DNA of 64,000 nucleotides from an uncultured bacterium (lineage in GTDB: Bacteria > Verrucomicrobiota > Lentisphaeria > Oligosphaerales > Oligosphaeraceae): positions 1-64,000 of the forward strand of contig CACYQT010000046.1 in assembly GCA_902776645.1 (NCBI GenBank). Reading direction: 5' to 3'. Below the pieces are notes generated by a model. The model ran no database searches. It saw only the letters and a program-made list of their open reading frames with translations, and was not told where the DNA came from. The position numbers were made by a program, and so were the translations under genes. Shown piece by piece: positions 16,193 to 24,564 of the stretch (positions within the stretch are counted from its first letter, which is position 1; each line of letters opens with the position of its first letter).

Positions 16193-17512
16193 TTACGGCA
16201 GCAGTTCTTCCGCCTTGTTCACGCCCTCCAGAATGCGGACGGCCTTTTTCAGGCTGGCCGGTTTGTCGCTATCCTCCTTTATGCCATAATGGATTTTCAA
16301 TATTCCATGGAGGGGCTGTGCCCCGCCGTTTGTCCGTTCAGCCATCAGATAAAGCAGCAGGCGGATCTTGGTTTCATTTTCTTCCGGTGTCCTGCCGATT
16401 TCCTCCACAATGCTCTCCTCCCGGATTTCCAATCGCCGCAGCGGTTCCAGGACCGGGTATCTGGCGCCGCGCGGAAGCCGTTCCGTTCCAGGAATATCAA
16501 CATGATATGCAAGATACTTGAACAGCAATGGTTCTGTCTTTCGTGCGTTCCAGCAGTCAATCGCCATGATCGCCGCATGCAACGGCGAGCCATATGAATG
16601 GTCGCCGCCATGCTTCCCCCCCGCCTTCGCAACGTTGTCGCGCAGAATTTCGCCGACCTTGTCCTGATGCCACATGTAGTTGATAAGGCGCTTCCTTATC
16701 TCCGCCCCTTGTTCGCTTTGCCGCCTGTCCCGCTCCCGTTTGTATTCTCCATAGCCATCCAAATCCGCATCGATCAACCGATATTTCTTGTCAAAATATG
16801 TCATCCTGCTCGACGGGCTGCGCAACAGCGAGAAGACCATGTCGATATTCGCCTTGCTCTCCGGAATAATCTTGTAGCGCTCCGCCGCCTTGAGCACGCC
16901 GGAGGGCAACGGCCTGCTATTTTTATACCAATCATATTTCCGTCTTAAACGATCCTCCAGGACGAATGTCAGGCAACGCAGCTTGTTGTCGCGCCGGGCG
17001 TCGTCCTCCGGAACCGCGGCGATGGCGTCCACGACTTTTTCCGGCGACACCAGGCTGTGGCAGAGCGCGATGCAGCCCAGAAACCACCCCTGCGGTGATG
17101 TACGTCTTTCTAATCCCCTTGCCCTGATCTGATCTTCCCAGATTGGATCCAGAAAGTAGTCGATGTTCTTCAAGATGACGCCGTTGACCTTCCCGTCCGC
17201 GTCCCGCCACCGCCATGCATCCTCCAGGACCATCGGTATCGCGGGGACGTAGGTCTTTCCCGTGCCATCCTCCTGATAGGCCTTTTCCAAGTCCTCCGCG
17301 ACCAGCCCGCAGAGGCGGCTGTAATTGGCGGACAGCTTTTCCACCATCGCCAGCCGTTCATTTGCAGGCATTTCATTGCTCAATTCTTGTGCGATTCTGA
17401 CGTCTTCCGCCATCATCGCGGACAGCTCGTCGGCCGACGGTTGCGCCGTGGACATGACGCAACACGACAGAAACAAGAGAATTACGAATTGTCGGATGAT
17501 CTTTCGAAACAT
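16193..17512 (-). CDS. Exported lineage-specific protein, paralogue A
   Basis: The 439-residue product has an N-terminal hydrophobic signal (about 6-22, ending STAQ) and no recognised domain. The mature part is helical and charged, and opens PSADELSAMMAEDVRIAQEL. It shares this opening, a YVPAIPMVL segment, WRWRDADGKVNGVILKNI and YGSPLHA with the protein encoded at 18230-19522, so the two are paralogues. An -SPLHAAIMAIDCWN stretch near residue 310 is the best-conserved part. Function is unknown; a helical-repeat scaffold is possible. The gene is the first after the tRNA and points toward it. Confidence 0.75.
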   Translation of the reverse strand: MFRKIIRQFVILLFLSCCVMSTAQPSADELSAMMAEDVRIAQELSNEMPANERLAMVEKLSANYSRLCGLVAEDLEKAYQEDGTGKTYVPAIPMVLEDAWRWRDADGKVNGVILKNIDYFLDPIWEDQIRARGLERRTSPQGWFLGCIALCHSLVSPEKVVDAIAAVPEDDARRDNKLRCLTFVLEDRLRRKYDWYKNSRPLPSGVLKAAERYKIIPESKANIDMVFSLLRSPSSRMTYFDKKYRLIDADLDGYGEYKRERDRRQSEQGAEIRKRLINYMWHQDKVGEILRDNVAKAGGKHGGDHSYGSPLHAAIMAIDCWNARKTEPLLFKYLAYHVDIPGTERLPRGARYPVLEPLRRLEIREESIVEEIGRTPEENETKIRLLLYLMAERTNGGAQPLHGILKIHYGIKEDSDKPASLKKAVRILEGVNKAEELLP

Positions 17513-17561
17513 GGTTGCCCGCCTATTGTTGTTATTCCCTATTCCATCCAGAAGCCAAAAT

Positions 17562-17597
17562 GGACTGGCAGCAGCTCCTCCGCCTTGTTCACACCCG
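17562..17597 (-). pseudogene. C-terminal relic of a third paralogue
   Basis: Translated on the minus strand this stretch gives GVNKAEELLP, identical to the C-terminal residues of the protein encoded at 16193-17512, and then runs on out of homology. It has no start and directly follows the stop of the gene at 17599. It is best explained as the tail of a deleted tandem duplicate. Confidence 0.65.
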
Positions 17598-17598
17598 T

Positions 17599-18216
17599 TT
17601 AAATTCCTCCAGCAATGATTACGAACATCATTTCATAGAGTTCGTCCGACAGCGTACCACGCATTGAATGATTGGAAAATCCCCTTGCGGCGAATTTCAC
17701 CATTGGATCTTTGTCTTCCAGCAGTTTCCTGGCCGCCGCCATCCCTTCGTCCTTATTGACAAGCAACAGTTCGCGCACATATTCCATGCGCATGTAGGGA
17801 TTGGCGTCGTTTTGCAGGCCCGGGCGAGGTTTCCACGGCCGTCCCTCTTTTTTCGCCATGTTTTTTTCCAGAGCGATCCTTACAAACGCCTCGGCCATCC
17901 TGTCCAACTTATCTTGTTGCAATGCCTTCAATTTATCCAGCAGATTGCCGGCCTTTCCCTTGTACTCGCCAACAATCCAGGCGGCGGCGGAAAGCAGAAC
18001 GGGATCCCCGCTGTCAATGCATTTGGCAACCGTGGCAATGTCCTCCTCTGAAAGTCTGCCGTTATTCCGAATGTTTAACACTATCCGTTGTAGGGAGGGG
18101 ACTTGCTGCCCCATCAGACTGTCCATCGGCTTTGCATGCAGACATGACATCCCTGCAACCAATAGAACAATCGCGCACAGTGCGTGAATCGACAGAATAA
18201 ATACAGATTTCCTCAT
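17599..18216 (-). CDS. Exported HEAT-like hypothetical protein
   Basis: The ATG at 18216 follows GAGGAACAACA and gives a 205-residue protein with a signal peptide (about 5-25, ending LHAKP). The rest is all-helical with HEAT/ARM-like periodicity, for example DPVLLSAAAWIVGEYKG and DPMVKFAARGFSNHS. It starts 13 bases after the stop of the upstream paralogue B gene, so they form an operon. No catalytic motif is visible; protein-protein interaction is the likely role by fold type. Confidence 0.65.
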   Translation of the reverse strand: MRKSVFILSIHALCAIVLLVAGMSCLHAKPMDSLMGQQVPSLQRIVLNIRNNGRLSEEDIATVAKCIDSGDPVLLSAAAWIVGEYKGKAGNLLDKLKALQQDKLDRMAEAFVRIALEKNMAKKEGRPWKPRPGLQNDANPYMRMEYVRELLLVNKDEGMAAARKLLEDKDPMVKFAARGFSNHSMRGTLSDELYEMMFVIIAGGI

Positions 18217-18229
18217 TGTTGTTCCTCTA

Positions 18230-19522
18230 TTACTGTACATACCCTTCTGTTTCGAGAACATTTTCTAGAATTTTGATGGCATTATCTAGTTCATTCGTTT
18301 TGCCAACGGACTGTTCATAAGCATGTTTATGCTTCAGTTTGGCGAGCAATCCTTTACTTCCACCGGAAGTTTGTCTGGACAATAGAAAAAGGAGCAGCCG
18401 CGTCTTCTCGTCATTCCGTGATCTGCGTATTTCCTCCTCTATCTTATGAACGGGAAGTTCAAGACGTTCAAGTGGACGCAACGCAGGATACTTGGACAGC
18501 GGAGACAATCCCTCCTGTCCAGTCATATCGACGCGGTACGCCACCTGCTTAAGCAGGATGTCTCCAATGTTGTTGACATTCCAGCAATCGACCGCCATCA
18601 TCGTCGCATGCAATGGCGAACCATATGCTTGGTCGTTGCCATTGCCCTCTACTGCCCTCTTAAGATTGTCTTCCAGGATATTGCTGATTTGCACGTGGTG
18701 GGTATTGTATCGGCAAATTAAAGCTTCAATTGCCTTTCCTTTTGTGCTTTCTTGTCGCTTGGCGTCCCGTCCGCGTTCTGCTAAATGAGCTTCTATGCTT
18801 TCGGGAGCCGTATATTCTTTTCCCAATACCGCCATTCGGCTGCCCTTGGCGTTTTTCAGGCGCTTTATAGCCAATTCAATGTTGTTTGCGGCGTCTGGTC
18901 TCCGTTCAATGAGAAGAAGCTTTTGCGTATCCTGCAGAAGATTCGTGATTCGATTATACCCCCCATGGTTTCGGACAACCAGGACAAAACTCATAAGACG
19001 GATTTTTTCATCCCGCTTATTATCGGCAGGGGAAATTGACGTAATGGAATTGATAATTTTTTTCCAAGAGACCTTGCCTGTGTCAAGCGCGATACATCCA
19101 AGATACCAGCCAGGAGCCGTTCTGTCACAGGCTCCCCTCGTCTCCTGGTACTGCCAAATGGGATCCAGCATGTAACCGATGTTCTTCAGAATGACGCCGT
19201 TGACCTTCTCGTCCGCATCCCGCCACCGCCATGCATTCTCCAGAACCATCGGTATCGCAGGAACATAGCTCCTCCCCATGCGATCCTCTGCATACGCTTT
19301 TTCCAATTCCTCCGCGACCTCCCCGCAGAGGCGGCTGTAATTGGCGGACAGCTTTTCCACCATCGCCATCCGCTCTTTCGCAGACATTTCGTTGATCAAT
19401 TCCTGCGCGATTTTGACGTCTTCCGCCATCATCGCGGACAGCTCGTCGGCAGACGGCCTGCCTGCGCAGAACATGGCCCCCGCCAGAAGAAACAGAACGA
19501 AAACCTTATGTCGAATGCTCAT
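18230..19522 (-). CDS. Exported lineage-specific protein, paralogue B
   Basis: The ATG at 19522 is chosen over an upstream GTG because it follows AGAGGAGG and is at once followed by a signal peptide (MSIRHKVFVLFLLAGAMFCAG). The 430-residue protein is a clear paralogue of the product of 16193-17512, sharing RPSADELSAMMAEDVKIAQEL, YVPAIPMVLENAWRWRDAD and AYGSPLHATMMAVDCWN. No domain of known function is recognised. It heads the operon with the HEAT-like gene. Confidence 0.75.
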   Translation of the reverse strand: MSIRHKVFVLFLLAGAMFCAGRPSADELSAMMAEDVKIAQELINEMSAKERMAMVEKLSANYSRLCGEVAEELEKAYAEDRMGRSYVPAIPMVLENAWRWRDADEKVNGVILKNIGYMLDPIWQYQETRGACDRTAPGWYLGCIALDTGKVSWKKIINSITSISPADNKRDEKIRLMSFVLVVRNHGGYNRITNLLQDTQKLLLIERRPDAANNIELAIKRLKNAKGSRMAVLGKEYTAPESIEAHLAERGRDAKRQESTKGKAIEALICRYNTHHVQISNILEDNLKRAVEGNGNDQAYGSPLHATMMAVDCWNVNNIGDILLKQVAYRVDMTGQEGLSPLSKYPALRPLERLELPVHKIEEEIRRSRNDEKTRLLLFLLSRQTSGGSKGLLAKLKHKHAYEQSVGKTNELDNAIKILENVLETEGYVQ

Positions 19523-20250
19523 GCTACAACCTCCTCTGGTCAAACACCTTCCTAGGATGTCTTCTCCGAAATTGGGCAGAAAGTACCATGGCGCGACGCC
19601 GGCGGCGGCGCGAAGCGCCAGCAGGCATGCCAGAACGGCTGTGCAATGGCGAACGATGTTTGGCACGGATTGAAAACTCCTCCAGAAGACGGCGGTGTCT
19701 CCGCTTCTTTTCCTCGGCTTGCTTCATGGGAAATGGATTGAGGCCGGTCATCATGACCTCCTGGAGCGGCGGGTCTTCCGGCCAACCGCCCCTATACCAT
19801 AATAATATAATATATGCGATGACGTTTTATTTTCAACGCATAGTAAAATTTTATTATGTCAATATGAGAATTCAAGTGATTTTATGATAAATTTTATGAA
19901 TTTTCTAAAAATTCATCAAAAATTCTAACCTATTTATATTGAATAAGTTATGAATTTACGAAAATTTCCGATGATGTCATGATTTTTGAATAATTCTCAT
20001 GAACTAAAAGACGGAATGGTAATCCATCATAGACATGAATCGCGTCTGCTTATCAATCATAAGTAAATTTATATCATATAGACATGAATCAATATGGATT
20101 GAAATACACGATAACATTTAATAAATATTGACATATTTCAAAAAAAACTACAATACATAAATATATTTACAAATATCCATAAAAATGTAATATCATATGA
20201 ATAAATGAATTAAATAAAAAAATAGAATCAAAAAAGACAGTTGAACCAGT
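19523..20250. other. AT-rich gene-free island with a possible broken small gene at its left end
   Basis: Positions 19523-19754 on the minus strand hold a 76-codon frame behind a CAGGAGGTC site. It starts MTGLNPFPMKQAEEKKRRHRR and becomes Arg-rich junk. In the next frame the same DNA encodes a hydrophobic CTAVLACLLALRAAAGVAPWYF segment. A frameshifted single-TM protein is possible. From about 19795 to 20250 the DNA is extremely AT-rich. The 13-mer atagacatgaatc occurs at 20029 and 20078 and no gene is visible. Confidence 0.45.
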
Positions 20251-20274
20251 GCGAATGCGTAAATGACTGATTGC

Positions 20275-20545
20275 ACGTTGCGTTTAATCACGGGAGGGAG
20301 GGGCGCTCTCCCTTGCGACCGCGGCATCGCAGATGCCGCATGTCAAAAACTTATTTTGGGACGTGCGATGATTGAATCAATGACTGATTGCGCGTTGCGC
20401 AATCGGTTGCTCTGGAGAGTGACCCTCCCGTATCGTTCCCGCAGGAGCGGGATCCTCCCGTTGCGGTCGCACGGGAGCACACCCATCCGACGGCGAGACG
20501 CCGTCGCTACCTTCTGCGCGGGAGCGGGACCCTCCCGTTGCAAAT
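20275..20545. repeat. Dispersed GC-rich intergenic repeat cluster
   Basis: The segment holds two copies of tgactgattg[c]acgttgcg-type sequence and several gggagcgggaccctcccg-type palindromes, plus a gacggcgagacgccgtc palindrome that also occurs near 110-132. The same unit classes recur at 47870-48079. No gene is present. Confidence 0.7.
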
Positions 20546-20558
20546 CCTCTCGTATTTG

Positions 20559-20586
20559 TTGTAAAATGGCATTTATTCCTTATATT
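20559..20586 (+). promoter_or_regulatory. Likely sigma-70 promoter of asd
   Basis: TTGTAA at 20559-20564 and TATATT at 20581-20586 are separated by 16 bases, about 60 bases before the asd start codon. Confidence 0.4.
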
Positions 20587-20645
20587 ATGTAATTGGACTC
20601 ATTTGGAGTCGCCAACGAAATCATTAAAAAGAAGGAAATGCCATC

Positions 20646-21644
20646 ATGGCGAAATCATTCAATGTTGCTGTAGTCGGCGCCACGGGCGCGGTCGGCGTGG
20701 AAATGCTGAAGACGCTCGAGAAGCGCAATTTCCCTGTTAAGAACCTGAAGCTTCTCGCTTCCGAGCGTTCCGTTGGCAAGACTTTGAAATTCAAAGGCGA
20801 AGACGTGAAAGTCGAGAAGCTGACCGAAGATTCCTTCGGCGGCGTCGATATTGCTTTGTTCAGCGCAGGCGCGAGCCGTTCGCGCGATTTCGCGGCGCAC
20901 GCCGTCAAGGCCGGCGCGGTCGTCATCGACAATTCGAGCGCGTTCCGCATGGACAAGGACGTGCCGCTGATCGTTCCGGAAGTCAATCCGGAAGACGTGA
21001 AATGGCATAAGGGCATCATCGCCAACCCGAACTGCACGACCATCATCATGCTGGTCGCGTTGAAGCCGTTGTATGATATCTCCCCCATCAAGCGGATCAT
21101 CGTGAGCACATACCAGTGTGCGAGCGGCGCCGGCGCGAAGGCCATGGAAGAGCTTCGCAACGAGACGGCCGACTATCTGGCGGGCCGCCCCGTCGTCCCG
21201 CAGGTCCTGCCGCATCCGTATGCGTTCAACCTCTTCAGCCACAACACGACAATCGGCCCCAACGGCTATTGTGAAGAGGAGATGAAGATGGTCAACGAGA
21301 CGCGCAAGATCATGCATGACGACAAGATTCTCGTCTGCCCGACGTGCATCCGCGTCCCCTGCCTGCGCTCCCATGCGGAGGCCATCACGGTGGAGCAGGA
21401 GCGGAAGGTCAGCGTCGAAGAGGCGTTGGCGGCATTCGCGAAGGCACCCGGCGTGAAGATCGTGAACGACGCCGAACACAACTACTTCCCGATGCCGGTG
21501 GACAGCAACGAGCAGTACGACGTGCTCGTCGGCCGCGTCCGCGACGATTTGTCCAGCCCGAACGGCCTGGCGATCTTCGTCTGCGGCGACCAACTGCTGA
21601 AGGGCGCCGCGCTGAACGCCGTCCAAGTCGCGGAACTTCTTTAA
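20646..21644 (+). CDS. asd: Aspartate-semialdehyde dehydrogenase
   Basis: The 332-residue enzyme reduces L-4-aspartyl phosphate to aspartate semialdehyde with NADPH in lysine, threonine, methionine and diaminopimelate synthesis. The N-terminal Rossmann motif is VVGATGAVG. The acylated nucleophile Cys130 is in NPNCTT, and the acid/base His (about 243) is in RVPCLRSHAEA. Length and domain order are typical of the cytosolic enzyme. The ribosome-binding site is AAGGAAA. Repeats and a terminator follow the gene, so it is probably monocistronic. Confidence 0.95.
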   Translation: MAKSFNVAVVGATGAVGVEMLKTLEKRNFPVKNLKLLASERSVGKTLKFKGEDVKVEKLTEDSFGGVDIALFSAGASRSRDFAAHAVKAGAVVIDNSSAFRMDKDVPLIVPEVNPEDVKWHKGIIANPNCTTIIMLVALKPLYDISPIKRIIVSTYQCASGAGAKAMEELRNETADYLAGRPVVPQVLPHPYAFNLFSHNTTIGPNGYCEEEMKMVNETRKIMHDDKILVCPTCIRVPCLRSHAEAITVEQERKVSVEEALAAFAKAPGVKIVNDAEHNYFPMPVDSNEQYDVLVGRVRDDLSSPNGLAIFVCGDQLLKGAALNAVQVAELL

Positions 21645-21819
21645 AAGCTGAAAGCTAAAAGCTAAAAGCTGAAAGCAGAAGGCATAAAGAAAAAACATGA
21701 AGCTAAAAACGAGCCGAAGCTAAAAGATCAAGCATAAAGACGTGATGCATGAGACATGAAAAGGTTATTTTGTCATATGTATCAAGCTTTTAGCTTTAGG
21801 CTTTAGGCTTTAAGCTTTG
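21645..21819. repeat. AAAGCT-type repeats forming an inverted pair
   Basis: Runs of aaagctgaaagct and aaaagctaaaagct units follow asd (21645-21735). The complementary agcttttagctttaggcttt runs lie at 21784-21819, so the two blocks can pair. Similar units are found at 24400-24440 and 44590-44620. Confidence 0.75.
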
Positions 21820-21852
21820 AAAAATCCCTCCGGCAAGCGGAGGGATTTTTTT
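21820..21852 (+). terminator. Terminator hairpin immediately upstream of the permease start
   Basis: aaaatccctccg (to 21832) pairs with cggagggatttt across gcaag, followed by a T run ending at 21852. The permease ATG lies 7 bases further on. The only Shine-Dalgarno-like sequence before that ATG, GGAGG, is inside the hairpin's 3' arm. Confidence 0.8.
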
Positions 21853-21859
21853 CATATCC

Positions 21860-22960
21860 ATGAAAATCGTGCAGTTCATCAGAAGCAACGTCGTGCTGGC
21901 CATCGCGATATTGGCGGCGGCCGTCACGACGTGTTTCGTGCCGCCGGACAGGCAGTGGCTCGGCTACTTCGACTGGAAGACGCTGACCTGCCTGTTCTGC
22001 ACATTGGCGGTGGTCGGCGCGTTGCGCAACATCCTGTTTTTCACAATGTTGGCGCATAATATCGTGCGGCTGTTCAGGACGACGCGGACGAGCATACTGG
22101 CGTTGGCGTACATTACGTTCATCGGCTCCATGTTCATCGCCAACGACATGGCGTTGCTGACGTTTCTACCGCTGGGCTATTTCGTGCTGTCGTCGACGGG
22201 CAACGAGAAGCATCTGGCGTTCACGTTCATCATGCAGAACATCGCGGCGAATCTCGGCGGCATGCTGACGCCGTTCGGCAATCCGCAGAACCTGTATCTT
22301 TACACGAAATTCACGATCGACACGGTGGAATTCATGAAGATCATGGCGCCGCCGTTCGCGGTGGCCGTATTGCTCATCACGATCTGCTGCCTGTGTGTTG
22401 AAAGCACGCCGTTGCGGGTGGAGAAGACGCCTGTGCAGAAGCATACGGTGCGGATGTGCATCTATCTGGCGCTGTTTGCGTTGTCGGTCGTCATCGTCTT
22501 CCGTCTCGTGCCGTATTACTACGGGCTGGCGGTCATCACGGGCGTGCTGCTGGTCATGGACCGGAAGGCGTTGAAAAAAGTGGATTATCCGCTGCTGCTG
22601 ACGTTCACGGCGTTTTTCATCTTTTCCGGCAATATGCCGCGCATCGAATGGGTCCATGACGTGTTCAAGCATCTGCTGTCGAAGGACACGCTGACGGTGA
22701 GCACGCTGTCATGCCAGTTCATCAGCAACGTGCCGTCGGCGATTTTGCTGTCACAGTTCACGGAGAACTACCGCGACCTGCTAGTTGGTGTTAACATCGG
22801 TGGAACGGGCACTTTGATTGCATCTTTGGCTTCACTGATTACATTTAGGGAATACCAACGGCTCTATCCAGGCAAAGTCCGGCGGTATCTGCTTCTTTTC
22901 ACGGCGTACAATGCGTCGTTTCTCGGCATCTTGCTGGCGTTCATGCATTTGATCAAATAG
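21860..22960 (+). CDS. ArsB/NhaD-like (ion transporter superfamily) anion permease
   Basis: The 366-residue protein has about ten hydrophobic segments. It shows the pattern of the ion-transporter superfamily: FIANDMALLTFLP in the first half and SNVPSAILLSQF in the second are the paired hairpin signatures, and NIAANLGGMLTPFGNPQNLY is typical of ArsB/CitM/DASS-type permeases. It acts in the inner membrane; the substrate is not predictable (a carboxylate, sulfate or similar anion). It is shorter than the usual 420-480 residues. The histidine kinase gene starts 9 bases after its stop. Confidence 0.75.
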   Translation: MKIVQFIRSNVVLAIAILAAAVTTCFVPPDRQWLGYFDWKTLTCLFCTLAVVGALRNILFFTMLAHNIVRLFRTTRTSILALAYITFIGSMFIANDMALLTFLPLGYFVLSSTGNEKHLAFTFIMQNIAANLGGMLTPFGNPQNLYLYTKFTIDTVEFMKIMAPPFAVAVLLITICCLCVESTPLRVEKTPVQKHTVRMCIYLALFALSVVIVFRLVPYYYGLAVITGVLLVMDRKALKKVDYPLLLTFTAFFIFSGNMPRIEWVHDVFKHLLSKDTLTVSTLSCQFISNVPSAILLSQFTENYRDLLVGVNIGGTGTLIASLASLITFREYQRLYPGKVRRYLLLFTAYNASFLGILLAFMHLIK

Positions 22961-22969
22961 GGGGATGGC

Positions 22970-24295
22970 ATGCTTCGATACAGGACAAAGGCGAATCTGA
23001 TTTTGGTGTTTCTGGCTCTCGCGCTGACGACGATCATTCTGGCCCTGCACATGGGCTATCTGATCTATGGCACAATGAAGAGCCAGCGGATCTACATGGA
23101 GACGATCTGCCAGAACATCCAGGAGGAGCTTTCCCGTGAAGGCGTCACGCTGGAGACGTTGCTGGACGAGCGTGTCGCCGATGATTTGCGGAAGAAGCTG
23201 AACTTCGCCAGCGGTCGCCCGAAGCTACGGTGCGCCATTGTCAACAACAACGGCGTGAAGGTCTTCCAACGTGGCGTCTATCAGATAGGGAGGATGGCGG
23301 CGGCCATTACGGAGCGCATCCCCTACGGGCCGATTCCGATGTCGTCGGAGGATTCCAAACATGCGTTTTTCATCACGGGGGCGACGATTTTCAGTGGTTC
23401 AGGCACGATGCAGGACATCCTGAAAATGTGGCAGGTGACGGAGCGGTTCATCGTGCCTGGCGGCGCGATTTTCGTGGAGACGGACTGCCAGTTCGAGATC
23501 GTGACGCATTTTCTGGAGGGCATCGTGCTGGCCGTCGTGGCGTCGATTATTCTGGTTTTCAGTTGCAATTACTTCCTGCGCAAGAAGTTTTTCATGCCGC
23601 TGGAGATGGTGCAGGAGACGCTGCTGCGGGTCCGCGCGGGGCATTTGGACGCTCGCATCAAATCGTTGGAGACGAAAGACGAACTGGATGTTCTGGTTCA
23701 GCAATTGAACACGTTGGAAGTCAGTTTGTCGAAACAGCGGACGATGGAGGAGTACCAGGAGGTGATATCGGAGGTGTTGAACGAAGTGGCGTCGCTGTCG
23801 CAAATGGTTGAGACGCTGCTGATCATGACGCGAATCGAACGCGGCGTCGGCGTCCGTCAGTCGGAGAATTTCTCCGAGATCGTGCGGTCGTCGGTGGAAT
23901 GGTCCAGCAAGATCGCGGAAGGGAAGGAGCAGACCATCGAAGCGGAGGTGGAGGATGGCATCTGGTTCGACGCGCTGCCGAATCTGCTGGAGCGTCTATG
24001 CCGCAACTTGCTTGTGAACGCGATGAAATATTCGCCGGAGAAGGCGAAGGTGAAAGTCGTGCTGAAACGGGCGGACGGCAGCATCGTCTTCCGTGTCATC
24101 GACAACGGCATCGGCATTCCGAAGGAGATGCAGGACAAGATCTTCAACCGCTTCTACCGCGTCGAGCATTCCGCCACCACCACTGGCTACGGTCTTGGGC
24201 TGGCGTTGGTGAAAACCATCGTTGATTACCACAACGGGTCGATCACCGTGGATTCGGAAGTCGGCAAAGGAACGGCATTTACCGTTGTATTCTAA
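22970..24295 (+). CDS. Sensor histidine kinase lacking the H-box
   Basis: The 441-residue protein has TM1 (about 10-35), a periplasmic sensor (about 36-180), TM2 (about 185-205) and a HAMP domain (to about 240). The ATPase domain has N (LCRNLLVNAMKYSP), G1 (DNGIGIP), F (FNRFYRV) and G2 (GYGLGLALVK) boxes all intact. Between HAMP and ATPase the dimerisation helix 1 with the phosphorylated His (normally SHELRTPL) is absent. The text runs from LVQQLNT straight into LEVSLSKQRTMEEYQEV, which in relatives follows the H-box by about 20 residues. About 35 residues are missing in frame. It cannot autophosphorylate in the usual way. No response regulator is adjacent. A GGGGG site precedes the ATG. Confidence 0.85.
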   Translation: MLRYRTKANLILVFLALALTTIILALHMGYLIYGTMKSQRIYMETICQNIQEELSREGVTLETLLDERVADDLRKKLNFASGRPKLRCAIVNNNGVKVFQRGVYQIGRMAAAITERIPYGPIPMSSEDSKHAFFITGATIFSGSGTMQDILKMWQVTERFIVPGGAIFVETDCQFEIVTHFLEGIVLAVVASIILVFSCNYFLRKKFFMPLEMVQETLLRVRAGHLDARIKSLETKDELDVLVQQLNTLEVSLSKQRTMEEYQEVISEVLNEVASLSQMVETLLIMTRIERGVGVRQSENFSEIVRSSVEWSSKIAEGKEQTIEAEVEDGIWFDALPNLLERLCRNLLVNAMKYSPEKAKVKVVLKRADGSIVFRVIDNGIGIPKEMQDKIFNRFYRVEHSATTTGYGLGLALVKTIVDYHNGSITVDSEVGKGTAFTVVF

Positions 24296-24299
24296 TGGG

Positions 24300-24535
24300 A
24301 TAACCACGAATGAACACTAATGAACACTAATAAAGAGTCCACAGAATAAACAGAATAAACAGAAAAGCCTCGCCGCCGGCCTTGTCACTGATGTGTTGGT
24401 ATTTGCTTTAAGCTTTCAGCTTTAAGCTTTTAGCTCCGCGAAGCGGTAGGGCTCCGGCGGCTCGGCGGTTGTCATCGCTTCGCGAGGCGGGAACAGCATC
24501 ATGTGGAAGCTCTATGCCTTGGAGATAATCTTTTC
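24300..24535. repeat. Long dispersed intergenic repeat, copy 1
   Basis: It begins accacgaatgaacactaatg, continues with AAGCTTTTAGCT runs and then a GC-rich part containing ggcggttgtcatcgcttcgc. The same three blocks in the same order recur at 44518-44705. No gene is present in this 268-bp gap. Confidence 0.8.
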
Positions 24536-24564
24536 AGAAAAACAAGAAAAGATCGCTTCCCGTT

